Assembly (NCBI RefSeq): GCF_000428065.1
Contig: NZ_ATZF01000004.1
Location: 200,113 to 264,112, forward strand
Length of the DNA: 64,000 bases
Source of the DNA: Shimazuella kribbensis DSM 45090
Lineage (GTDB): Bacteria; Bacillota; Bacilli; Thermoactinomycetales; Thermoactinomycetaceae
Direction: 5' to 3'
Part shown: positions 1 through 8,572 of the stretch, piece after piece
Layout: the number at the start of each line of letters is the position of its first letter
Numbering within the stretch: the first letter of the stretch is position 1
Program-made: the position numbers and the translations under genes
The notes under the pieces: model-generated
Database searches by the model: none
Told to the model about the DNA's origin: nothing
Seen by the model: the letters and a program-made list of their open reading frames with translations, nothing else

Positions 1-532
1 GTAATTGGGCTAGATTTAAGTTGAAAATATTGAGTGCACCTTTGGTCATGTTATAAGAAATAATATCTGGCATGGCAATTCGAGTGACACCAGATGAGAC
101 ATTCACAATTCGTCCGCCATCGCGCAGATTGGATAACAGTTGTTGAACCAAGAAAAATGGTGCTTTTACATTTACTGCAAATAATTGATCAAATTCTTGT
201 TCTGTTGTTTCTTCTAGTTTTTGGGCTGTTCCAATGCCAGCATTGTTCACCAATATATCAAAGTGGGAACTGCCTGTTTGACTCTCTAATTTTGCTGTAA
301 ATGTTTCGACTAACTGATGAACACCAGCAATATTTCTCAAATCTGCTTGTACTGCAAAAGCTTGTCCTCCATTTGCTTTGATCTGCTCGACAACTTCGTC
401 CGCTGTGGTTTTATTGTTTCCATAATGGACTGCAACCAAAGCTCCATCCTGACCTAACCGCAATGCGATTCCTCTGCCTATCCCTCTTCCTGCTCCTGTC
501 ACCAATGCCACTTTTCCTTCTAAACGTTCCAT
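1..532 (-). CDS. SDR-family oxidoreductase, 3' end cut by window edge
   Basis: This is a short-chain dehydrogenase/reductase that uses NAD(P)(H) in the cytoplasm; the substrate cannot be told. The protein begins MERLEGKVALVTGAGRGIG, showing the TGxxxGxG cofactor loop within 20 residues of the start. NNAG follows mid-protein, and the YxxxK catalytic pair (SYNMTKG) lies near the visible end. About 177 residues are present of the usual 240-260, so the C-terminus lies outside the window. The ATG at 532 has a GGAG ribosome site 8-10 bases upstream. A MerR-type promoter lies directly upstream and a MerR regulator follows in the same direction, so the gene is probably induced by that regulator's ligand. 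Confidence 0.93.
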   Translation of the reverse strand, partial: MERLEGKVALVTGAGRGIGRGIALRLGQDGALVAVHYGNNKTTADEVVEQIKANGGQAFAVQADLRNIAGVHQLVETFTAKLESQTGSSHFDILVNNAGIGTAQKLEETTEQEFDQLFAVNVKAPFFLVQQLLSNLRDGGRIVNVSSGVTRIAMPDIISYNMTKGALNIFNLNLAQL

Positions 533-564
533 CTCGAACACTCCTCATTTCGTTGATAGATTTA

Positions 565-595
565 CTCTACAATCTCCTCCTAAGGGGAGGGTCAA
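565..595 (-). promoter_or_regulatory. MerR-type promoter with 19-bp spacer
   Basis: On the minus strand TTGACC (590-595) and GTAGAG (565-570) are separated by 19 bases. The spacer contains the dyad CTCCCCTTAGGAGGAG. Overlong spacers holding a dyad are the hallmark of promoters twisted into activity by MerR proteins, and a MerR gene lies just upstream. It would drive the dehydrogenase. Confidence 0.75.
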
Positions 596-631
596 GCAAA
601 AATACAAATTTTCTTTTGATAAAAGAAAGTA

Positions 632-1453
632 TTACAGAATAGGGATAGATAATTCGGCTTTTCTTGTGGAGCCATACACTTCTTTGTCTCCAAAAAGATA
701 GTGTTCACGAATAGGATGATCTGGATTGACTTTGAGCTTGTTTGATTGGATATAGGTAAGTAAATGATTTTGAGCATCGCAAGCAATGTGATATGGATTG
801 CATTCATGCGTTAGGGAGACCACTTTTTCTTCTTTTGGGAGGTGGTAGACTTTTATTCTTTTCGAATCGGAAATACGGTTAGTAATTGGGATTGCTACCT
901 CCAAATCTAGTTTCTCTTCTTCTTTGCGCGAGGAGCTGTTGTACCATTGAACAATAAGAGAGTTATTTTCGTCTTCTCCGTGCGATTTTACATATTTTTT
1001 TACTTCATCGAGCAGTAAGCAAAAACTGCTTTGTGGTATTACTTCGCGAATGGATGCGACTAAAATTGAGTTTCTTTTTTTAAAAACAGGAGTAGGGTTT
1101 ACTTTTTCCATCTCATGATGTTCCACATGATCGATTCTTTTGCTTATTTCGTTTAATTGAAGATGCATTTCATCTATAGCAAGTTGTAGCTCCTCTTGTT
1201 TTTCTTTGAGTGATTTTACAACCTTTTCTGGGAGTATGTCTTCTTGTAATAAGGTTTTGATTTGTTCCAATGTAAATCCTTGATCTTTCCAAGCTTGGAT
1301 TCTACGAATCGTCAGCAATTGGGAAGAAGCATAAAACCGATAACTTGAAGTTTCATCGATCATGCTAGGTTTTAATATATCTCTTTGATCATAATAGCGT
1401 AATGTTTTAATGGAAACGTCGGATAACTTGGAGAAAGTACCGATTTTAAACAT
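632..1453 (-). CDS. MerR-family transcriptional regulator with GyrI-like effector domain
   Basis: This 273-residue regulator starts with a MerR winged helix-turn-helix (MFKIGTFSKLSDVSIKTLRY, residues 1-70). A coiled-coil linker follows (about 75-115), then a C-terminal domain of about 150 residues that resembles the GyrI/effector-binding fold of multidrug sensors of the BmrR type. It lies upstream of, and in the same direction as, the short-chain dehydrogenase. The gap between them carries a promoter with a 19-bp spacer and dyad, so the dehydrogenase is the likely target. The inducing ligand is unknown. Fold assignment of the C-terminal half rests on length and pattern, not on a search. Confidence 0.9.
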   Translation of the reverse strand: MFKIGTFSKLSDVSIKTLRYYDQRDILKPSMIDETSSYRFYASSQLLTIRRIQAWKDQGFTLEQIKTLLQEDILPEKVVKSLKEKQEELQLAIDEMHLQLNEISKRIDHVEHHEMEKVNPTPVFKKRNSILVASIREVIPQSSFCLLLDEVKKYVKSHGEDENNSLIVQWYNSSSRKEEEKLDLEVAIPITNRISDSKRIKVYHLPKEEKVVSLTHECNPYHIACDAQNHLLTYIQSNKLKVNPDHPIREHYLFGDKEVYGSTRKAELSIPIL

Positions 1454-1562
1454 GAGATTCTCCTCTTATTTGAATACTTTCATCATACTATATAGAGGAT
1501 GTCAGGAGTTATATAGATAGAAACAAGGTGGATGGTTAATAATAATGAGAATCCTTTGTTTA

Positions 1563-1589
1563 CTTTTATTTTATTTGATAAAATAAAAG
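1563..1589. terminator. AT-only inverted repeat at island A boundary
   Basis: CTTTTATTTTAT and ATAAAATAAAAG form a perfect 12-bp stem around a 3-base loop. It lies between the MerR gene promoter region and the GC-rich island that starts about 30 bases later. It could be a weak bidirectional terminator or part of the promoter for the island gene. Confidence 0.4.
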
Positions 1590-1633
1590 GAACCATCCAC
1601 AAGGATGTTGGACTGCACGACTAAGGAGTGAGC

Positions 1634-2467
1634 ATGGAACAGATCATCCGACCGGAGGGGAAGTTCGTCGTTCGTCTGCCGGAGGGGACTGCGGTCAACT
1701 TTCGACAGGGAGTGAAGGTCTATCCCTACAGGGAGATGACGAAGGACCAGAAGTGGCGCCACCGTACCCTGATGAAGGGCTTCACAGGGACGCGTGGCAT
1801 CGTCACGCCTGCAACCTTCGACAACCGTCTCGACCAGGAGATGATCGTGATCGTGAACGGTCAGATCACGGGACGTCTCGATCGGACGGAATTCCAGTTC
1901 AAGTGGGGCCGCGAGGAGCTGGGGCTTGGTCTCCCCTTCACCAACCAGCCTGTGCTGATCAGTGTGAGGGGTGGTGACATCAGTGAGCACACGTTCGCTG
2001 GTCACCGGGTCATCGGCAAGATCGACCCGGACACCCGCTACTGGGGGCTGGTCGAGCGCAGCAAGGATCGTCTCGTCACCGTCCCCGGCAAGCTGCTCAA
2101 CGGCGATCACGCAGCTTCGAGCGACCCGCTCGCGGCCAACCGAATCGCCAGTCTCAGCGAGACGGGGATCAACCCGTCGATGGTGACAGAGTCCGCGGTC
2201 TACGTGTCGTTCGAGCGCTACCACCGTCCGGGTGGACGTCTCGTTCACCTCGGTGACGTGAACTTCGTCAGCTCGGGTGAGTGTTCGCTCACCGTTCCGG
2301 AGGTCATCGCTGGGTTCGGTGCGGACCCGCACACGGAGTCGCTGGTCTTCGTCGAACAGTCGAGGCACGGTGTCAGGAAGCTGTGCATGGCTGTCCTGAA
2401 CACCTGGCCCAACCTCGTCCCGCTCCTGATGGAGGATCTGAAGCACTCCGTGCATCTGGGGTGGTAA
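1634..2467 (+). CDS. GC-rich orphan protein (island A), function unknown
   Basis: I do not recognise this 277-residue protein. It reads MEQIIRPEGKFVVRLPEGTA at its start and is soluble, with no signal peptide or membrane segment. The base and codon use (many CTC, GTC, CGT, AAG, GGT codons) is strikingly unlike the AT-rich neighbours. The ATG at 1634 follows an AAGGAG site by about five bases; a GTG two codons earlier is the alternative. A GC-rich hairpin terminator begins 25 bases after the stop. Gene, ribosome site and terminator therefore form a self-contained foreign unit between the MerR and cation-exporter genes. The intact reading frame over 834 bases suggests recent arrival or selection. 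A long minus-strand frame over the same DNA is a shadow. Confidence 0.8.
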   Translation: MEQIIRPEGKFVVRLPEGTAVNFRQGVKVYPYREMTKDQKWRHRTLMKGFTGTRGIVTPATFDNRLDQEMIVIVNGQITGRLDRTEFQFKWGREELGLGLPFTNQPVLISVRGGDISEHTFAGHRVIGKIDPDTRYWGLVERSKDRLVTVPGKLLNGDHAASSDPLAANRIASLSETGINPSMVTESAVYVSFERYHRPGGRLVHLGDVNFVSSGECSLTVPEVIAGFGADPHTESLVFVEQSRHGVRKLCMAVLNTWPNLVPLLMEDLKHSVHLGW

Positions 2468-2491
2468 CGCTCTTCCTCTAGTAGTGCAGTA

Positions 2492-2535
2492 CCCCTCTCT
2501 TCCGATTCGTCTGGGAGAGAGGGGGCTGTTTTTTT
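2492..2535 (+). terminator. Intrinsic terminator of island A gene
   Basis: CCCCTCTCT (2492-2500) pairs with AGAGAGGGG (2516-2524), followed by a run of seven T. Its GC-rich stem matches the island's composition, so it probably arrived with the gene. Confidence 0.85.
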
Positions 2536-2774
2536 CGGATATATTTACTTCGCATGATTCCTTTATCACGTTATATACCTCATTTTTGAAATAACATGCA
2601 AAATATATGCGGCTAATCATAAAATAGAAAGAATCATTTGTGTATTCTTGTGCATGCCCAACTTTTTTTGCTCTTGGTTATTTTTTATGATCCATAAAAA
2701 AACGTTTCTCTAGACCCACACGAGTGCAGACTGTTAGAATGGGATAGCATTTGTGTTGGAAGGGAGAGGTTGAT

Positions 2775-3644
2775 TTGGACCAAGAGCGATATGAGAATCT
2801 AAAAAAGAGCGAAAGAGGCGCGATCATCAGTATCGTTGCTTATCTCTTTTTATCTGCTCTTAAATTAAGTATTGGATATGTGGCGAAATCTGAAGCTATG
2901 TTTGCGGATGGATTAAACAACGCTACAGATATTGTTGCTTCGATTGCAGTGTTCATCGGACTGCGCCTATCTCAAAAACCGCCAGACGAGGATCATCCTT
3001 ATGGACACTGGAAAGCAGAAACAGTATCTTCTCTCCTCGCTTCATTTATTATGTTTTCTGTAGGATTACAAGTCTTATATACAGGTTTCACTACTATAGC
3101 GAGCGGAAAAAAAGCTGTTCCCGATTTACTTGCTGTTTGGGTGGGTATCTTTTGTGCGGTTGTGATGTTTTTTGTTTACCAATACAATAAAAAACTCGCT
3201 AATCAGACAAAAAGTCAAGCAGTCATGGCAGCAGCAAAAGACAATCTCTCCGATGCATATGTCAGCATTGGGGCAGTGGTTGGGATTATCGGTTCTCAAT
3301 TTCGTTTGCCTTGGTTGGACATCATTACTGCTATTATTGTTGGCATTATTATTTGTAAAACAGCTTGGGATATCTTTCGAGAGGCCACTCATTATTTGAT
3401 GGATGGATATGATGAAAATTTAATCCAGGAATACAAAGAAACAATTTTAAATGTTCATGGTGTGAAAGATGTTAAAAATATAAAAGCGAGAAACTACGGA
3501 AACCATGCTGTCGTAGATGTGGTTCTTTGCGTATGTGCAAATTTAGCGATTAAAGATGCTCATGATATCTCAACGAAAGTGGAAAATGAATTGATTCAAA
3601 CCTATGATATTTATGATGTTCATATTCATGTAGAACCTAGTTAG
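2775..3644 (+). CDS. Cation diffusion facilitator family metal exporter
   Basis: This 289-residue membrane protein has six predicted transmembrane helices and a cytoplasmic ferredoxin-like C-terminal domain, the usual CDF plan. Metal-site motifs are visible: FADGLNNATD in helix 2, DHPYGHWKAE after it, and DNLSDAYVS in helix 5. The DxxxN/D pattern resembles the manganese exporters MneP/MneS of Bacillus (established family knowledge), so Mn(II) export driven by proton exchange is the best guess; Zn(II) is the alternative. The TTG at 2775 is preferred because an AAGGGAG site lies 8 bases upstream; a TTG at 2751 lacks one. A GrpB-like gene follows closely on the same strand. Confidence 0.9.
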   Translation: MDQERYENLKKSERGAIISIVAYLFLSALKLSIGYVAKSEAMFADGLNNATDIVASIAVFIGLRLSQKPPDEDHPYGHWKAETVSSLLASFIMFSVGLQVLYTGFTTIASGKKAVPDLLAVWVGIFCAVVMFFVYQYNKKLANQTKSQAVMAAAKDNLSDAYVSIGAVVGIIGSQFRLPWLDIITAIIVGIIICKTAWDIFREATHYLMDGYDENLIQEYKETILNVHGVKDVKNIKARNYGNHAVVDVVLCVCANLAIKDAHDISTKVENELIQTYDIYDVHIHVEPS

Positions 3645-3671
3645 GCTTCATCATAATTGGGAGATGTTGGT

Positions 3672-4190
3672 GTGAGAAAAATAGAAGTGCTTCCTTACAC
3701 TAGTGAATGGAAAATAATGTTTGAAGAGGAAAAAGAAAGATTGAAGTCTATCTTTGATTCGGAATCGACAGCCATTCATCACATTGGTAGTACAGCAATA
3801 AGAGGATTACAAGCAAAACCAATTATTGATATGCTCATTGTTGTAAAAGATATGGTACATATTGATCGATTTGATCCTGATATGATCGCAATAGGTTATG
3901 TACCAAAAGGAGAAAATGGGATCATTGGTCGCAGGTATTTCCAAAAGGGAGGGAATATTCGCACTCATCATGCTCATTTTTTTCCAGTAAGTCATCCTGC
4001 GATTGAGCGTCATCTAGCCTTCCGGGATTATCTGCGTGAACATTTGAATGTTGCAGAAAAATATGGAAATTATAAAGAGAAGCTATCTTGGCAATTTCCT
4101 TTTGATAAAGTATCCTATATCAAAGGAAAGCAGCCTCTTATGATGGAGATCGAACAGATGGCTATCGCTTGGTATAGACAACAAAAATAA
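3672..4190 (+). CDS. GrpB/UPF0157 family nucleotidyltransferase-fold protein
   Basis: This 172-residue cytoplasmic protein carries the GrpB signature: HHIGSTAIRGLQAKPIIDML near residues 38-57 and the later FRDYLREH segment. The GS...KPIID pattern resembles nucleotidyltransferase active sites (family knowledge); the true substrate is not established. The GTG at 3672 has GGGAGA about 8 bases upstream; a TTG five codons earlier would overlap that site. It lies 27 bases after the cation exporter and may be cotranscribed. A strong bidirectional terminator closes the unit. Confidence 0.85.
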   Translation: MRKIEVLPYTSEWKIMFEEEKERLKSIFDSESTAIHHIGSTAIRGLQAKPIIDMLIVVKDMVHIDRFDPDMIAIGYVPKGENGIIGRRYFQKGGNIRTHHAHFFPVSHPAIERHLAFRDYLREHLNVAEKYGNYKEKLSWQFPFDKVSYIKGKQPLMMEIEQMAIAWYRQQK

Positions 4191-4191
4191 G

Positions 4192-4244
4192 AAAAGCTAG
4201 CTGAATGATATTCTAAAAGTCGAATCAATCAGCTAGCTTTTTAT
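4192..4244. terminator. Bidirectional terminator
   Basis: AAAAGCTAGCTGA (4192-4204) and TCAGCTAGCTTTT (4229-4241) form a perfect 13-bp stem with T-runs on both strands. It separates the convergent GrpB-like and sortase genes. Confidence 0.85.
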
Positions 4245-4260
4245 ATGTGTGGATATGCGA

Positions 4261-4881
4261 TTAAACTGCTTCCTTGTCTTTTTTGACTTCGATGAGTTCT
4301 GCACGAATAATGTATCGATCTGGTGCACTGCCAATATAATCAAAAGGATAGCAAGTAGTAAGTGTCAAAACTGGTTTGGAAATAGGAACAATGATGGTTC
4401 GATCTTCTGCATCCGTAATCCATGTTTTACGGATTTGATAAGTGTAGATATTGCCTTGAAACTTTACATAAAGTCGATCCCCTATTTTAAGTTGACCTGC
4501 TCCTCGTAACACTGTATCCCGGTGGCCAGACAAAACAACATGACCGGTTTCTCCAGGATTTACTGTACCATAACCGATATAGTGTCCAATTCCTTTTTTG
4601 AGTGATTCATCATCGGTTCCATGGACGACAGGAAGAATAGCTCCCATTCTCGGAATAATTAATTCACCAATTTGGTTACTGACTTTTAGCTTTATATTTT
4701 TGGTAGATACACCTTGAGTTAAAGCATCTTTGGCTTGAAGATCGTCCCAATCTTGTGCGACTTTTTTAGAAGCGATAGGATCATAAACCGCTCTTCGTAA
4801 TTGATCCCACCATTGGAAACCATTAAAGACGACTAAAAACAAACCAATGATAATGATTACCCATGCTAGCTTCCGAATCAA
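4261..4881 (-). CDS. Class D sortase
   Basis: This 206-residue transpeptidase is anchored by one N-terminal transmembrane helix (residues 4-24) and acts outside the membrane. It would cleave a sorting motif and attach proteins to the wall. The catalytic residues are visible: His in LSGHRDT (about 119), Cys in LTLTTCYPF (about 177) and Arg in APDRY (about 188). The TLTTC sequence and the size fit class D sortases of Bacillales. The TTG at 4881 is chosen because AAAGGAG lies 9 bases upstream; an ATG 11 codons earlier has no ribosome site. No LPxTG-type substrate is evident in the window. Confidence 0.92.
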   Translation of the reverse strand: MIRKLAWVIIIIGLFLVVFNGFQWWDQLRRAVYDPIASKKVAQDWDDLQAKDALTQGVSTKNIKLKVSNQIGELIIPRMGAILPVVHGTDDESLKKGIGHYIGYGTVNPGETGHVVLSGHRDTVLRGAGQLKIGDRLYVKFQGNIYTYQIRKTWITDAEDRTIIVPISKPVLTLTTCYPFDYIGSAPDRYIIRAELIEVKKDKEAV

Positions 4882-4914
4882 GGGAAACACTCCTTTAGAT
4901 GTTGAAAAACACAA

Positions 4915-5214
4915 ATATTATATCTCATATACATAAATTTGTCTGTAGATAAGAGAAGCATGGTGTGTACTCACTGAACAAAAGAGTCATTATTCTCGCA
5001 CAACTTATTTCTATTAAATTTGGTATACTTCCATTGTTATTCGTCATTTCTTATTATTTTAATGAAAGAATCTACTACAATTACTATTTGTTAAATGATA
5101 TACAGATTCACGCAAGCAAGCTTATTTTCTTAACCCATGTTTAGAGTAGGAAATCAAACTATCATTGTAGAAATTGTGTATATCAGTTTTTGATACAAAG
5201 GAGAGAGCTAACAT
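4915..5214. other. Gene-free AT-rich interval
   Basis: I see no credible gene, RNA or repeat in this 300-base stretch. It should contain the promoters of the sortase gene (minus) and of the following small gene (plus). Confidence 0.5.
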
Positions 5215-5532
5215 ATGGGAAAATACACTTCACTTACCAAAAAAACATACAGAATCTTTACGAAAGAGGAAGCGCGCGATGAGTTTCCCGACCTTCAATC
5301 AGAGATCAATCACACTCCATTTGGCCATGTCTACCTTGTGATATACGATGAAAGACCTGCACCAATCAAAGTACCTCCTCAATTAATTGGACCAATGCCA
5401 CGATCAGAGGCAACGAAGATTATAAGGCAGCAGGAAGACAACTATCGGACAGGACTTCTAAATGCATTTGATAATATTGTCGATATGGAGAAAGCTCTAC
5501 AATTAGGAGATGCCGAAAATGAGGATTTTTGA
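5215..5532 (+). CDS. Hypothetical protein, 105 residues
   Basis: I do not recognise this small soluble protein (MGKYTSLTKKTYRIFTKEEA start). It is mixed-charge with an acidic tail (DAENEDF), and has no signal peptide or membrane segment. AAAGGAG lies 12-13 bases before the ATG, which supports translation. Base composition is near that of the host, with a slightly GC-richer interior. It is monocistronic; the next coding signal is the broken GC-rich island 280 bases on. Confidence 0.65.
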   Translation: MGKYTSLTKKTYRIFTKEEARDEFPDLQSEINHTPFGHVYLVIYDERPAPIKVPPQLIGPMPRSEATKIIRQQEDNYRTGLLNAFDNIVDMEKALQLGDAENEDF

Positions 5533-5815
5533 ATGGAATACATATAGGAGATGTGAACCAAGTAAATACTCCATTTCTGAAATATGGGAGTTTAGATTCA
5601 GATAGAGGTGAAAATGCTTAAATTAGAGTGAAATAAGCACCGTGTTATTTTTTCTGAACATTCATATAATAAAAGGGAGTAAATTTTAACCATTCTTCTT
5701 GAAGTCTGAACTTGAGTTATGGCAAGGATCCTCCACCAGATCTTATTGAAATAGCTTTGGAAATATGAAATAATTCAAATAAATCAAGCCACTTCGGAAT
5801 AAAATCGAGGAAGCC

Positions 5816-6112
5816 ATGAGCGACCTGACGGCGACGAAGACGGAAGCCTCCGCGAAGGAGCGTCTGTACGAAAGGATCTATTCCTCCGATGAGTGTTGGG
5901 ATTACTTCTCCAACAAAGTGAAGCCTGCGCTCGACAATGGGGCATTCAAGATCTATGATGAATTCCTTACCGTGATCTGAACTGGATCGCTTATAAACAG
6001 ACGGTGGTGTACGAGCGGAGGCCCCCGACAGATCGCTTCTGCCGAACAGATCATCACCGAGGCCAACTGCCGTCGTGCCGAGGTCAGCATGGAGTCCCTG
6101 TTGCACCCGTAG
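5816..6112 (+). pseudogene. Frameshifted GC-rich orphan gene (island B)
   Basis: The ATG at 5816 follows a GAGGAAG site and opens a GC-rich frame (MSDLTATKTEASAKERLYER) that stops at a TGA at 5978. Sense continues in another frame as DLNWIAYKQTVVYERR (about 5973-6029). It then returns to the original frame as QIASAEQIITEANCRRAEV and ends at the TAG at 6110-6112. Both frame changes fall at C-runs: ACCGTGAT, where one C seems lost, and GGCCCCCGA, where one C seems gained. Restored, the product would be about 98 residues. I do not recognise it. Composition differs sharply from the flanks, as in the other islands. The alternative to decay is sequencing error at homopolymers. Confidence 0.7.
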
Positions 6113-6141
6113 CAAATAAGAAGACTTGAGATAAATAAACA

Positions 6142-6180
6142 AAATAAACAGAGATATGTTATCCATCTCTGTTTATTTTT
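6142..6180. terminator. Terminator after island B
   Basis: AAATAAACAGAGAT (6142-6155) pairs perfectly with ATCTCTGTTTATTT (6165-6178), ending in T. It is AT-rich like the host and may serve both the island remnant and the convergent VOC gene. Confidence 0.8.
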
Positions 6181-6229
6181 ATCGGTTGCTATGTAAAGCC
6201 CTTTACTTTAGCTATGGAAATATAATGGT

Positions 6230-6949
6230 TCAATACTTAGTATTAGGAATGGACTCGATAAAATAGGGATATGGCTTGAGTTGTAAATCGACCTGTTGTT
6301 TGCCCAAAATCGTCATCCGAATGGGATGAACTTCAGGTAAGCGTTGAGTGGGATACCATGCACGTGATGTGTCTCCAAGAATAAACATTCCTTGATCATC
6401 ACCTAATATTTGAAATGTTTTCTCGTCACCTGTATATGGAGATACATCAAAATGCGAGCATATAGTTTGCATAGCATCGGGTAGATTTTGATCGAATGCA
6501 AACGCTACCTCGCTGATATTGAGGATGCTATTAATTGTAAATGGATTAGTGGAGGCATTCTCCAAGTTTTGACGTGCAATCAATTCTACCAAATTACCAG
6601 CGGGATCATAGAAGTAGATGGACTCGGCATTTACTGCATCAAAGAAAACAGTGTCCCCGTCAGCATGAATGCCTGCATTTTCAATTGTAGTAGTTGGCAG
6701 TAGTTGACAACCCTTTTCTAGCAACCATTTTTTTGCTTCTGGTAATTTGTTTTTTGGAATATTCATCGCAATATGATAATAGGGATCTTGTTCTGTATTT
6801 GCTGAGATAAAAGTGATGTCGGTAGAGCCTGCAAGCATGGTAAAGGTATCCGTGGATTGGGATCGCAGAGAAAAACCAAGATTATCTATGTAAAATTGTT
6901 TTACTTTTGAAAGGCATGTTATTGCGAGTTCGACCGAGAGAATTTTCAT
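6230..6949 (-). CDS. VOC (glyoxalase/bleomycin-resistance) superfamily protein
   Basis: This 239-residue soluble protein opens with a VOC beta-alpha-beta-beta-beta unit: ELAITCLSKVKQFYIDNLGF at residues 6-25, then a paired strand ending YFYDPAGNLVELIAR near 113-127. Such modules bind a divalent metal for lyase, dioxygenase or drug-binding roles; the reaction cannot be told here. The second half (about 140-239) looks like a degenerate second VOC unit. The ATG at 6949 is the only good start. It is followed downstream by the convergent island B terminator and stands alone. Confidence 0.85.
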   Translation of the reverse strand: MKILSVELAITCLSKVKQFYIDNLGFSLRSQSTDTFTMLAGSTDITFISANTEQDPYYHIAMNIPKNKLPEAKKWLLEKGCQLLPTTTIENAGIHADGDTVFFDAVNAESIYFYDPAGNLVELIARQNLENASTNPFTINSILNISEVAFAFDQNLPDAMQTICSHFDVSPYTGDEKTFQILGDDQGMFILGDTSRAWYPTQRLPEVHPIRMTILGKQQVDLQLKPYPYFIESIPNTKY

Positions 6950-7143
6950 GTGGTATCCATCCTTATTTTATAATTAGTATTATTTAATAATAATGATAAT
7001 GTATTATATTTTGATGGTACTGTCAAAATAGGAAAAGTGCATGGCTATTATTTTACAGAAAAGACTGAGACTATCCTTCTCTATACTAGTGCATATTTAA
7101 CTTTTTCTATCGATTTCCTTACTTCACAAGATACGTATTAGTA

Positions 7144-8544
7144 TCAATTGGGTTCATCTATTGGTTTGCGAAGTATCAATCCCATAATGATTCCTATAAC
7201 AGCTATTACCATCACTACAAGAAACGTTAGGCTAAAAGCATTTGACCAAGCATCAACTGAGGTTAAAGCTATTCCACTTGATTTCTCCGGCATTCGGCTT
7301 GTTAATAGAGTTGAGAACCCTGCTACTGCAAAAGAACCCATTACTTGCTGTGTAGCATTCGTAAGTGAAGTAACACGATTTACTAGCTTCGGAGGTGCAG
7401 ATTTCATAATATATGCATTTAGTGACATGCCAAATAATGCTTGTCCGGAACCTGCTAGTAGTAAAGGTAGAACTAACTCTCCCAGACTGCTATTTGATGA
7501 AAGATTGGAAAGTAGATAGGCTCCCAGAGCAATAATTGCCGCCCCAGCAATAACCAATGGTTTTACTCCAAATCGATCGAACAGCCGTCCACCTAGTTGT
7601 ACGAAAATGATACAAGCGATTGCTTGTGGAAGCAGAAGCAGTCCTGTTTCAAAAGCATTGTATCCTTGAACCTTTTGCAAAAACAAAGGGTTTAAAAACA
7701 GAATTCCGTAGAAAGCGATTGCTGTGATCCATAAGAGGATAACTGCAATCGTAAAAGGATGTGAACGAAAGACTCGTAGTTCCAATAGCGGGTCCTTTTT
7801 GCGAAGTTCAACTACGATGAAAATCAATAAAGAGATTATTCCTATACCTAGACCGATCATCACGTGTTTAGAGCCCCAACCATATTCCCCAGCTTGACTA
7901 ACTCCATAGACTAAGGCAGCAAAGGCAAGAGGTCCGAAAATCATTCCTAGAATATCGAGTTTAGCCGCGATTTGTTTCTCTAATTTTGGTATATATCGAA
8001 TCCCCATCCAAATACCTATGATTCCAATTGGTATATTTATCCAAAAAATATAGTGCCAGCTACTAAACTCTACCAACCAACCGGCCAACACAGGACCGAT
8101 AACAGGTGCTACCAAGATCGGCACACCCAACATCCCCATTACCGTACCAACTTTATCAGGAGGGCTTATCCGAAAGACAATAGCCATACCAATTGGCATA
8201 ACCATTCCGCCACCTAATCCTTGTAGTACACGAAACAAAATGAACTGCTCTGCGCTCGATGCAAGAACACAAAGAATCGAACTAATCGTGAATAGCAAAA
8301 TAGATATAATAAACACACGTTTTGCTCCGAACCTATCAGAAAACCAACCTGATAATGGTATAATTACAGCTTCTGCAAGAATATAACCTGTAGTTGCCCA
8401 TTGAATAACGGAAAGTGAACTATGAAACGTTTCTACTAAGTCAGGAATTGCAACATTTAAAGCAGTCATATTTAATAAAATCATGAACATTCCGACTATT
8501 ATCGCAATTAACGGTTTTCTGATTTTAGTAATTTCATTTGACAT
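7144..8544 (-). CDS. DHA2-family MFS drug exporter
   Basis: This 466-residue integral membrane protein has about 14 hydrophobic helices. It carries the DHA2 signatures GWFSDRFGAKRVF (motif A, about residues 62-75) and LGVPILVAPVIGPVLAGW (motif C, about 139-156). It would expel drugs or toxic organics by proton antiport. It lies 28 bases after a luciferase-like oxidoreductase gene on the same strand. Both are divergent from an HxlR regulator, so this looks like an inducible detoxification operon of sensor, oxidoreductase and pump. The substrate is unknown. Confidence 0.93.
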   Translation of the reverse strand: MSNEITKIRKPLIAIIVGMFMILLNMTALNVAIPDLVETFHSSLSVIQWATTGYILAEAVIIPLSGWFSDRFGAKRVFIISILLFTISSILCVLASSAEQFILFRVLQGLGGGMVMPIGMAIVFRISPPDKVGTVMGMLGVPILVAPVIGPVLAGWLVEFSSWHYIFWINIPIGIIGIWMGIRYIPKLEKQIAAKLDILGMIFGPLAFAALVYGVSQAGEYGWGSKHVMIGLGIGIISLLIFIVVELRKKDPLLELRVFRSHPFTIAVILLWITAIAFYGILFLNPLFLQKVQGYNAFETGLLLLPQAIACIIFVQLGGRLFDRFGVKPLVIAGAAIIALGAYLLSNLSSNSSLGELVLPLLLAGSGQALFGMSLNAYIMKSAPPKLVNRVTSLTNATQQVMGSFAVAGFSTLLTSRMPEKSSGIALTSVDAWSNAFSLTFLVVMVIAVIGIIMGLILRKPIDEPN

Positions 8545-8572
8545 ATAAACAAACTCCTCTATTTTACGAATT

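Noticed and set aside
1571-2620. Long minus-strand open frame (349 codons) over island A
   Set aside because: It lacks a ribosome site, is very rich in Arg/Asp/His as shadows of GC-rich genes are, and covers the opposite strand of a gene with good signals.
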